In this document: positions 26,101 through 35,525 of the stretch, piece by piece
How the letters are laid out: every line of letters starts with the position of its first letter
Numbering within the stretch: position 1 is the first letter of the stretch
NCBI GenBank assembly: GCA_018389105.1
Contig: JACATO010002192.1
Location: 248,001-312,000, forward strand
DNA length: 64,000 bases
Source of the DNA: Nautilus pompilius
Lineage: Eukaryota > Mollusca > Cephalopoda > Nautilida > Nautilidae
Reading direction: 5' to 3'
Translations under genes and position numbers: made by a program
Notes under the pieces: model-generated
The model's database searches: none
Told to the model about the DNA's origin: nothing
The model's input: the letters and a program-made list of their open reading frames with translations, nothing else

Positions 26101-29100
26101 ACATAAATACAGACAGAAGTTTGTGTTAATTAAAGCTCCTACCCACTCAAAGACGCATTGTACAAAGTTTTCAAAAAAAACAAAAAAAAAAAAATGCCTT
26201 GCCTAGTTTTGCTTAAATGTTTGAACTATTACAGACAGATACATGTGATTACTAAAAAAAAACCCATAAAAAACAAAAATAAAAAACCTATTTCCTCCTT
26301 AATCTGGAAAATTACTTATTAGAACCCCTAGTGATATGTGGCACGCTAGTAGTATTGGCCAAAAATCTATCTACACTTCATGCACCCCATTATGAAATGT
26401 TGGTTGGCCAAACAAGGCAGCCAAAGCTTCTGTAGCTTCTGCTAATCATTTAAGTAAATTGCCTTTACACTTTTCCCTAGATACCTGTAGCCTCTAGATA
26501 CCTTGGCCAAGTCCCTACATACAATATAAAAGGTCTAACTAAAAATGTACAAATGTTTATAACACGAAACCATCAATCTTTCAAAATTATGAAAAAAAAT
26601 GTTAACACTGTGTTAATTAATCACAACTCTTCTGTTTGAGAAGTCACAGAGATCCCCCAAACACAATTTCAGGAGGGGGCACAACTCTTTTTCAAAGGAT
26701 ATTTGATATTAATAAGAATCCAGGATTTTGTTCTACTATTTAGATTCTAAGAAGCACAATTAAATTCTATTGACCATAGTCCATTGACAATGGTAACAAA
26801 AACCATTGCCAATATTGGTGCATGCATCAAAACTATCTATATATTTTCATTGGAATAATTCCAAGCAACTAGGGCAGTCAGCTTACTTTAAAACAAGTAG
26901 TTTTTGTTAAACTTTAATAATATTTGTTAGATTTGGTAAGATTTATATGTTTTTTAAAAAAAAAAGGAAAAGAAAGAAAAAGAAAAGTCTGTTTTGATGA
27001 CATAAAAGCTGGGTAGCACCTGCCAGCGTTTTTATCATCTTACCTCAAAACAAAGATCACAGACGCTACACTTTTAATATAAAGGTTTTCAAGTGGATAA
27101 ACAACTCCTAGCAGCTACAAAAGGCATGAAATATGTCACGCTAAACTTGCCTAAAATAGGACATTTTAAAGCTGATAGTCCATGGTACTTGTGAATTGAG
27201 AAAGGGACTTGATAGATTTACATATTTCATTTGGCTTGCTTGGACATTATAAAATTGCTTTTAATGTCACCAAAAGAAAAAATAGTGCTAATTAACATTT
27301 GTGACACCTTTCTCATAATAAAACCCAACCTGAATAGTGCTACAGAATTTGTAGAGCTTAGAGTTTCAATCCAACTGAAGGTAAACTAAGAGGTCTCCTA
27401 AAACAACAACAAAAGGAAACCTCAGTAATAGGTCAACATTCTTTCTTTAATGTACACACATAACTGAATTTCAAATTGTGATTATTGCATGGCTAAGCAG
27501 CTCTTGAATCTTTTCGATTGACATGTTAACATTTATGATTTTAAGTAATCAACATAATTAGAGCTCAGTATCAAAGTACTTTTAAAACCATGCTTTTGAC
27601 AAGGGCAGGAAGTTTAAAATGAGAAAGTCCTCCCCACCTTTCTCTCTCTCTCTCTTTTTTGACAAAAATATGCACCTAACAAATTTCAAAAGGTCTTCAA
27701 GAACAAATTTATCAGTTGCCACGTCTGTATCAATAACTAACTGCCATCAAATATGGTTAAAACTAATGCAAGACTCACCATCCACACTCCATCTTTTAAT
27801 GGTCTTTGGTAAACATTTCATCTATTCTCTTTGCTGTTTAACAAATACTTTTGCCTTAAGGCCATTCTTAGCTTTAACGGTGATCTCCATAGACAGTTTT
27901 CATTAAAACCTTTGTTAATTTAATAATAGCTTCTATATACAGACCAAAGTTATAAACGTTGTATCAGTCAGCATGTAAAAAAAAACAAAAAAAACTTCCT
28001 TGATTAATATTGTTAGTCTCTAAACTTCTTTATTAAATAGGCTTCACTTTGTTTAAAGGTACCTGTCTATCCAGACCCTGTTATTAGTTGTATTAGTAGT
28101 CTTCTCAGACAGGTATTGCTTAAAATCAATTGTCTTTTGTAATGATTCCACTAGTCCTTCACACATTAAACCACAATTATCAATATCAGTGTTCAAGAAT
28201 TATTTATTAAAACCATTTAGGAGTCTCCATAGAAAGACACCATTTAAAAATACCAGTTTATAAAGAGCTGATTTTCAACAGTTCTTTTATTGGTTTTTAT
28301 TAAAAACTCAGGTTTCTGCTTCGAACTTTCATTCATCCTAACCTTTGTTCTTTCTTTTATTAAAAAATGAATTGCCACTAATTACTTTCTTCGCAAACCC
28401 ACATCCTGACTTTCAAGGAGCTTGCAGACATCTCACGTAAATGAGCTGGAAGGGAGGTGTCAGTCAGGGCAGCATCCTCGGTGACCAAGTGAGTAGTTAG
28501 CTAGGCACGTTTGGGCTCTTGAGTGGCGGTCAGCCTACAAGCCAGTTGGATTGGCTGCAAGGCCTCCAGCACACGAGTACCTGGGAGATCCCTAATAAAA
28601 CCTTTCTGTTCAGCTGTGGGAGAAAAACCACACAGATAGTCTAGTACAGAAAACCATGCTGTAGAGATCACCAAACCTGGGCTCTCGTCTATGACAAACT
28701 GGTGGTTTGCATACATAGCCACCTTCCTGCCCCTTATACTTAATAACTGATCTTAACATTTGAGTTTAAATACAAAGTCTGATCTTTTAAAAATATCATT
28801 CCAAATAGTACGAGAGTTAGCAACTTTACAAGTATATTTAGGTGAGTCAACTAGAGCATTGTTCACTTAAACAAGTCTACTTTCACTTTAACTCCCAGCA
28901 AAGCTAGTAAAGTCTGGCAGGCAGAGGTATTTTTGGCCTCAAGTACGAAGGCACACCAACTGGGATGCCACATGTAGTTAAAAAATAATCAACATCTTTA
29001 CCCCTTGCATTTCGCTGTGCATATAAAACAAGTCAGACTATTCAAATAAAATTTCTTATCGCATTAATATTTTAAATCAAGAATCAGTCAAAACTAATTC

Positions 29101-30006
29101 AAATTGTATTTTTAAAGCTGTACTATTTTATAAATGGGAATAAAGGAAAAAAAAACCAACCAACCAACCAAAAAATTGAAAATGTTTAGCATAAATCTGT
29201 AGTGGTTGGGGGATAATGGAAACATGTCCCCAGGACTTTATGACCAAGAACAGAACAGCATATCTTATGTTCTCCCTACTTTTGGACATAGAATGTTGTT
29301 TCTATTGTCTGAAACATGGAAATTTCTTTGCATTGCGACCTGAAATTTACCTTTTAAAATTGGTACAAAATAACAAATTCCATTAGCTTTGCAGGTGAAT
29401 TCCATTCATTATCTCAAATGTTTTGCGCTCAAAACAATGCTCCAGCAATGTTATTTCATGGGCGTAAATCAGTAGAAGACAGGAGAACAAACAATAAACC
29501 ACACATCCACCCCATTTATTCTGCCATTCATTGTTTTCATTTGACGTGTCTGAAACATGAGGATTTATTTCAGAAGTGAATGTAGGTAAGGTGCACCCAG
29601 TGCACTCCCCCAGTTTGTTCTCCAAATTCCAACCCAGCACCAGTACCCAGTGATCAGTGGATCCAGAATCCAAGAGAGGAAGTTGAAGGGGCCACTCAAC
29701 CCCACTAAAATAGTTTCAAAAACCTTGTTTTAAAGTGCAAGCTTAAAACATTTAGGGATCTCATTAATTAAAGCACTGAGTATGGATCATTCAGGTTTGA
29801 CAGGATATCTAATAAAAGCATTTGAAATGTTCAAGGGCTCTGAACAGGCATAAAATAATAGATGGCATAACTGTTTGTGGAAAAATAAACTAGATGTTAG
29901 ATGTGTGTTTAGTGACAGCAATTTTGGACAATAAAGAAAATCTCTCAGAGGTTCAGAACTGTTAAGTTTTGTGGTTCATCTGTGATTAATATTTCATACC
30001 AGAGAG

Positions 30007-30235
30007 GCTGGCAGTTAGTCCAGCTTTCATGATTAAAGCCCCGAGTTTTAATCCTGATCAGGACTGGCTCCTCCCAATCTAAATCTGGAGACTTCGCCAG
30101 GTACATGTGATGGAGGTGCCATAAGTACAGACTGGCTTGTACTTTGATGACTGCTCTACCTAGTCAACAAGGCTGATGATACCAGCAGCCACTTTCCACT
30201 TCTAGGGTTTTGCCAAGAAGAAGAATTCTCTATGC
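30007..30235 (+). mobile_element. degenerate SINE (copy 3)
   Basis: Head CAGTTAGTCCAGC and CGAGTTTTAATCCTGATCAG, then GACTGGCTCC, match the head of copy 2 (TTTGAATCCTGGTCAGGACT). The B box has lost its G. The 3' part is diverged. Confidence 0.55.
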
Positions 30236-30818
30236 TCACGTTAATGTAGATTCTTATCTCACAGAAATTAAAATTTAAAAAAAAAAAGAAGAAGAAAGGA
30301 AGCAGCAACTATAATATATTTATATAAATTATCTCCTTCAGAAGCCTACATTTTGAAATATTTTTTTGGAAAATTGGAAGAAAATGCATTTTGTATTTTA
30401 GAAAAAGGTTACCTAGGAAACACCTGTTTGTTTCCTCAGTTTGCAGCAGTTAATTTTCAGTTCTGGGCAGTGAATAAAAAAAAAATTTTAGAGGAGAGAG
30501 ATTACAGCAAATTGAGCTGATAAGTTACAATTTTTAACAAATATTTGAGAAAAAATATTTTTTTTTACATAAAAAAACTTAACCAATCAAAGTGTAAAAT
30601 ATATTCCTATGATATTTGCATAGATTTGGTCCAAGCAAATTTTATCCTAAATGCATAACTAGAGAGAGAGAGAGAGGGGGAGCAGGCACACTTATCTTAT
30701 TACACGGTATATTTTAACATAAGAATATTAATAAATAATAAAAATTCTCTTCTTAAAATGGATTATGCAATCTGAGTCATCTGTTTTCTTTCCCTTTTTT
30801 TTTCAGCCTGCCAAAAAA

Positions 30819-31115
30819 TTTAGAAAACCTTCCCATGATGCAGTGCTATAAAAACTCACAATGAGGTTCAAAGTGGCAAACAAAGTAGAGCTCTCGGTAA
30901 AAATACAAATTTTTTTTTAAAATAAATAAAAAAAACAACTTTTCCAGAAAGAAGTGACGCTGAAATACCTGCCCGTCAGTCCTCCCAAATGACGGGAGGA
31001 GGATTAGCCTTGAAATTTATTTTGAAGATTGATGGAGATGTAATGTAATATCAACTTCCACCCCTGTAGGCAACTGGCTTTTCATAGCATTGCATTGTGG
31101 GAAGAAGTTTCTAGA
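30819..31115. mobile_element. MITE of the same family, 297 bp
   Basis: The left end TAGAAAACCTTCCCATGATG continues GCAGTGCTAT. The right end on the reverse strand is TAGAAACTTCTTCCCACAAT, continuing GCAATGCTAT. These share the TTCCCACAATGCAATGCTA core with the 17.6 kb element. Just inside, CACAATGAGGTTC matches CACAATTAGGTTC near 9.32 kb. Confidence 0.75.
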
Positions 31116-33091
31116 CTATTATCATACTGAGACCAGATTCAGATTAATGTACAGTCACTTTAAAAAAAATCAGAACAGAATTCAATCCCCCCAACCCTCC
31201 ATAAGCATGTTTCTGCATATTCATCTTTAAAGAGCATCATTTATCGAATAAACTTAGTAATTACTGTTACCTGTAGCTAATAAAGTCATATGTATAATTA
31301 ATAAGTATAATTATACATTAAGGGAACCATTTACTAAACTTTTTCTGGTAACTGGAGCCTTTAAAAAGAAAACAACAATACAAATAAAGGGGCGTTTCTT
31401 AATTAGAAAAGAACGAATAAATGTAATATAAACAAAAACAAGCAAAAGGTTATTATTATTAACCGCCACCATCACTTTCGAGAATTTGAGAAAGAAAAAA
31501 AACAAAACAAAAAAAAAGGGTTTTGATTAATTTCGAGACGGCCCCTTGTCCGCAACCACTCTCGGCGTGCAGGGAGGCGGCCCCTAGTTACGACACAGTT
31601 CGCAACATCAACGCCAGAACATGATACAACTCCAATAGGGTGAAGCTTATTTTCCCAGCGGGAAAAGCTATTTCTTTAAAGGGTTATGATTATGCTGAAG
31701 TGTTGGATTACACTTACATTCTCCTAAAGTCCAAGCCATGAATCAAAAATAATCCGGCAGCTTACACAACCGTGTTATTCGTTGTTTTGTTTCACCTGGG
31801 CAAATGTCATCGAATGTCCCAGAATGTGAAGTGGGGGAGGCATCGAATGGCCGGCCACCCCCCTAACCCCCACCCACCAACTCCTTTAAAAACAAATTAT
31901 CTTCCGTCTATTTTTAGTAGTTTGGATGGTAAGTAATTTTAGGAGAAAACAAAGGGCACTCTTCCATCCACTAGACTCGGGACACCTCCCTCCCTCCCAC
32001 CCGGGTCCCCAGATAGGGGGCGCGAGGGCCACGTATTACTGTTATTAGTTCTCTGTCTCTCTCTCCGGATTCAGGGAGAAGCAGCGACCGACCCCCTCGC
32101 GATGATAACCGGGAGTGGGTGCCCGGAGGAACCGGCGGCACCATGGCAAGAAAAAGGGGGCGTGGCAGGTGAACGATGGAATTGAGGATTCGGGGTGACG
32201 AGGAGGGGGAACTGGGTTTACAAAATAAGGGCTGCTACGTACGTTGGGGGTGGCCAGCCGGAAGACGGGGCATAAATCACGCGTGTTAAAGCGACAGGTC
32301 CCCCCCCCCACCGAGGGGCCGGGCGTGACCGGCCGCAGCCACCATCGCGCCTCCAGGAAGTGTTCATTTTCGCCGACAGAAGCGGGTTTGGGGGAGTTTC
32401 CCCCTCCCCCCCCAAACCAGGCGCCATTTTCCGCTTCTCGGGTCCGTTCCGGGCCGGGCCGAGCCGAGCCGGAGACCGCGCCGCTGTCGTGAACTCTCGT
32501 TCAGAGGTCACGACACGGACGCATCTTTAAAGCTCCCACGCCTACTGACAGGTAACAATGGCCGGCCGGACAGGGGCCGCCCACCACCCATTTAAGTAAA
32601 TACATGACACTTTTTTTTTTTTTTTTTTTTTGTCCGCTCGAAGCGCAATTCGATGCCCCGAGACACAGCCCGACTGTGTCCCCGTCTCTCTCCGCCGACG
32701 GCCCCCCCCCACCACAACCTCATCTACGTGTAACAATACTTCCTCACATCAGCGTCGCGAGGCGAGACTCGGGGCCTTAATACACTAACAGTCAGCAGTT
32801 TCTGGGGATCCAGGGCGGCCGCGACGAATCGATTAACCCTCCTTCCCGCGTGACACACCCCTCGATCCCCGGCCGGCCGCTGTTGTAAATAAGAAGTATT
32901 ATCCCCATTTCGGTGGGAGCAAAAACACGTATCCCTTTAAGGGAGGGGGGGAGTCGTAATCCATACCCCGGCCCCTCTCCCCCCCCCCCACTCACCAGAA
33001 CTTTTTCGAGAGTTAGCTAACTTTTTTTTGTTGTTTTCTTAAGTTAATTAACAGGTAAACAAATGCTCACGAGGGGGGTGGGGACCCTTAC

Positions 33092-33601
33092 CTGATCCTT
33101 GGCGAAGACGAACCATGTGTCCAGGATGAGTCGCAGGCGGTTTTCGTGAAACTTCTTCGTCGTCTTGACGCTGATGAAGATGTCATCGAGTTCGGTGGGC
33201 CTGGCCGTCCGGGTGCTCCGCCAAGAAGCGGCGGCGGCGGCGGCCCCCTCCTCCTCCTGGCGCGGGGGGGAGCCCCCCGGGTCGGCGGGGCGGTCGTCGT
33301 AGACCGACTTGGCGCTCCTCCGCTTCCGTCGCAACTGCACGTCGAGCAGCGACCGGGTGTCGCCCGAATCAACAGGTTGGTTCGACCTCCAGAAGTTGCT
33401 CGGTCGTCGGCCATGCTGCTGCTGCTGATGCTGCTGCTGCTGCTGCTGCTGCTGCTCCTTCGTCGCCGGCGGCCGGGGCACCCCAGCCGAGTCCAGCCAG
33501 CACAACTCCCGGGGGACCCTCCCCAGGTAGACGACGTTCAGGAACAGCGTGCAGGCTACGAACACGGACCCGAGTGCCGCCTTTCGTAGGGTGATGCGCA
33601 T
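33092..33601 (-). CDS. fng: fringe exon 1 (signal anchor, stem, start of glycosyltransferase domain)
   Basis: First coding exon of fringe, the Golgi GT31 enzyme that adds GlcNAc in beta-1,3 linkage to O-fucose on Notch EGF repeats. It has 170 codons. Residues 1-27 form a basic start (MRITLRK) and a hydrophobic segment, as in a type II signal anchor. A low-complexity stem follows, with Q8-H-Q4-H at about 50-63, RRKRR at 91-95 and a six-alanine run at about 120-125. The conserved domain begins at residue 136 with TELDDIFISVKTTKKFH, nearly identical to Drosophila fringe as I know it, and ends at AKDQ. The exon ends at CAG|GTAAGG in phase 0. The ATG at 33599-33601 is the start: the frame continues upstream only to a GTG at 33647-33649 and a TAG at 33659-33661. 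The family call is very secure. The exact Met could change if an upstream coding exon exists, but the in-frame stop argues against that. Confidence 0.95.
33413..33457 (-). repeat. CAG repeat coding polyQ/H in fringe exon 1
   Basis: On the coding strand: GAG, then CAG x8, CAT, CAG x4, CAT. No CAA codon breaks the runs, so the tract is a pure trinucleotide repeat prone to length change. It lies in the stem region, outside the catalytic domain. Confidence 0.95.
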
Positions 33602-33821
33602 AACCCCCTGTCCCAGCTTTCCCAACTGACATCGAGCGTCGAATCCCACGCCGCCGACCTACGGAGTGCCGGGGGAAGCCATGGGAGGAAGCTGATGACC
33701 ACTTGTACTTCTCCCCTCCGCCGAATCACGTCGGAGGAAAAAAAAAAAAAAAAAAAAAAGTACAGAGGTCAAAGTTATAAAGGTCATCGAGCATGCGCGG
33801 GCGGCGGCACTTCCGCCACGC
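33602..33821. promoter_or_regulatory. shared bidirectional promoter of fringe and syntaxin 8
   Basis: Only 220 bp separate the two start codons, so both 5' UTRs and core promoters must fit here unless noncoding first exons lie elsewhere. No TATA box was seen in a convincing position. GCATGCGC at 33791-33798 is an NRF1-like half site. CACTTCCG at 33808-33815 fits an ETS/GABP site. Both are typical of housekeeping bidirectional promoters. A run of 22 A residues (33738-33759) lies between the genes and could exclude nucleosomes. The short distance is seen directly; promoter function is inferred. Confidence 0.7.
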
Positions 33822-33841
33822 ATGATGGCCAACGATCCCTG
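33822..33841 (+). CDS. stx8: syntaxin 8 exon 1 (MMANDPW)
   Basis: A 20-base first coding exon reading ATG ATG GCC AAC GAT CCC TG, then donor CCCTG|GTGAGT. The split TG|G codon completes Trp in exon 2, giving (M)MANDPW-LTDHETC, which parallels the human syntaxin 8 N-terminus MAPDPW. Two adjacent in-frame ATGs are present. The second has the better context (A at -3, G at +4), so initiation may occur at either. No in-frame stop was found in the 60 bases immediately upstream, so the start rests on homology. The exon lies 220 bp from the fringe start codon on the opposite strand. Confidence 0.88.
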
Positions 33842-34285
33842 GTGAGTAGAACGGCACCGGTTCTTTCCTCCTCTCCCCACCCCCCTTTTTTTTTTTTTTG
33901 TTTTTGTTTTTGTTTTTGTTTTGCTTAAATTCGCGTTCGGCACCGACATTATCCCTTACCTGTTCCCGTCTCTCCCAGACATCTGCCTGCTTGTGTTTCA
34001 GAGGCAGCGACGATGAACAAAGCATCCACCATTGAAACTCGGTCGGGGGGGCGGGGTCCGGGTGGGGAGGGGAAATAAGGGGGCGAGTGGGACAGCCGAC
34101 AGACAGACACCCTTTAAAACGTCCGTCCCCCCCCCTTTTCTGAGAAGGTGTTGAAGCCCCTCCCTCCCCCCTCGGTGAATGCTGCGCGACAGCCGAATGA
34201 TTCTCTCACTTCCTGCCGTTGATTTTAGGTTCTTTCAGAAACACATTTCGGTGACCGGTCTTCTCTTGTGCGTCTTACCTTTACC

Positions 34286-34287
<2 letters not shown>

Positions 34288-34342
<55 letters not shown>
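34288..34342. repeat. (ATT)n microsatellite
   Basis: About 18 uninterrupted TTA/ATT units at the edge of the GC-rich island in syntaxin 8 intron 1, marking the composition change. Confidence 0.97.
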
Positions 34343-34489
34343 GACAGTTCTATTTTAAAGAAAAACAACACAACAGCAGTCGGATATCTGAGGGAACTTA
34401 AGTAGAGCCACTAGATTATGTTCTGTCACTTGCAGAAATGTACTGTACTCGGTTATCTATCATTACCTTACCATCTGGAAAATAGAGGG

Positions 34490-34615
34490 GACCCCCACCC
34501 CACTCTACCACCCCAAACCCAACCCCCACCCCACTCTACCACCCCAAACCCAACCCCCACCCCACTCTACCAACCCTCACTCCACTCTACCACCCCAAAC
34601 CCAACCCCCACCCCG
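34490..34615. repeat. 31-bp C-rich minisatellite
   Basis: About four copies of a 31-bp unit combining CCCCCACCCCACTCTACCA and CCCCAAACCCAA; the third copy is shortened. One strand is almost free of G, so the other is a run of G clusters with quadruplex potential. It lies about 650 bp downstream of the syntaxin 8 start codon. Confidence 0.9.
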
Positions 34616-35414
34616 AAGAATGTGCTTTAGGTAACTTAAGAGTTCGTAGGAACGCGACTTCTTGATCCTCGCCACCACCACCACCACATGTTGCAGAAGC
34701 CTGAATCCCTGCTGGGACTACGTACGTGAAAGGACAAACTGTACCCTAGGCTACCTTAGGAAAGGATTCCGTGATGCTCTGGTGTTGAGAACTCAAAGTT
34801 CGACACCATAAAGCTGACTAAATCATAAAGGACGAACGAGAGAACTCGCTATCCTTTTCTAAAAGAAACCAAAGTGTGTTTTAATGTTGGATGAGATCAC
34901 AACTTTGCCTTTTCTAATAACAAAATATTGAGAGAAAAAAAAGAGAGTAAACTTTCAGTGAAGGAGCCTTGGATATTTTTGTCTTGTATTCTTAGCCAGA
35001 TTTTCATGTGTCTAATGCTAACATTTCGTTGACACCCTGCTACGATATAACTGACCACTTTGTCTGGGACTGAGATTCATCTATGGAAGTTTACCTATTT
35101 ACCTTTCTTTGAGAGGTGGGGAATTAGCAGAAATGTGCAGCTGTTTTCAAAATAATCCCTCTACTTGAGTTTAATTATGTGCAGTGAGATGGAGAAGCTT
35201 GCACTACAATGAGGAAAGAGAAAATCTGAATAAAAATGTTTACCCACATGTTTTGTTTTATGTTTGGAAATTTTAGAATTATAGGCAAAAATCAATGTCA
35301 CTTAAGAAGGGAAAGATGAGATAAGTGTATGTATTTTTTTTAACATTTGCTGGATTGATGTGGAATGAGTTAAATATACTTTATTGGAGGCACTTTACAA
35401 AAGTTGTGGCCATA

Positions 35415-35525
35415 TTCACTGGCCATGGGTGGGTGTTGGACAAAGTAAGCAGACTAGTGGGTAATCCTGCTAGAACTCTCTTGGTTAGAAATGGGAAGAA
35501 ACTGGAGTACCCAGTGGAAAATCCA
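35415..35525 (+). mobile_element. fragment of a SINE-like conserved tail
   Basis: ATGGGAAGAAACTGGAGTAC followed by CCAGTGGAAA resembles the GGGAGGAAACCGGAGTACCC motif found in conserved tails of many mollusc and other invertebrate SINEs. No tRNA-like head was found. Motif recognition is from memory. Confidence 0.45.

Larger units (their letters stand above)
23163..33091 (-). other. fringe intron 1
   Basis: A 9,929-bp intron. The 3' two thirds are AT-rich. A SINE-like copy lies at 30007-30235 and a complete MITE at 30819-31115. At 28440-28730 there is a more GC-balanced segment whose reverse strand carries a GTGGTTTTTCTCCCACAG string like the conserved SINE tail, probably an old retroposon. 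The 5' end (31.5-33.1 kb) is part of the CpG island. No other exon was recognised. Confidence 0.8.
31500..34280. promoter_or_regulatory. GC-rich CpG island around the divergent start sites
   Basis: Composition changes abruptly from AT-rich intron to GC-rich, CpG-containing sequence with long C and G runs, and returns to AT-rich sequence at an (ATT)n tract near 34.29 kb. The island extends about 1.5 kb into fringe intron 1, further than exon 1 needs. Inside it are GGGAGTTTCC at 32392-32401, which fits the NF-kappaB/Rel consensus, GGCGCCATTTTCCGC near 32420, an E2F/YY1-like string, and a poly-T run near 32611-32631. No coding exon was recognised in 31500-33091. Short open frames there are by-products of GC-rich sequence. 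Confidence 0.7.

Noticed and set aside
33146-33589. 147-codon open frame on the plus strand opposite fringe exon 1
   Set aside because: It is the complement of the GC-rich coding exon and CAG repeat, with Leu and Gly runs and no known domain.
33602-33649. Upstream extension of the fringe frame to 33649, giving a 16-residue longer protein
   Set aside because: The codon at 33647-33649 is GTG, not ATG, and an in-frame TAG lies at 33659-33661. The ATG at 33599-33601 directly precedes the signal anchor.
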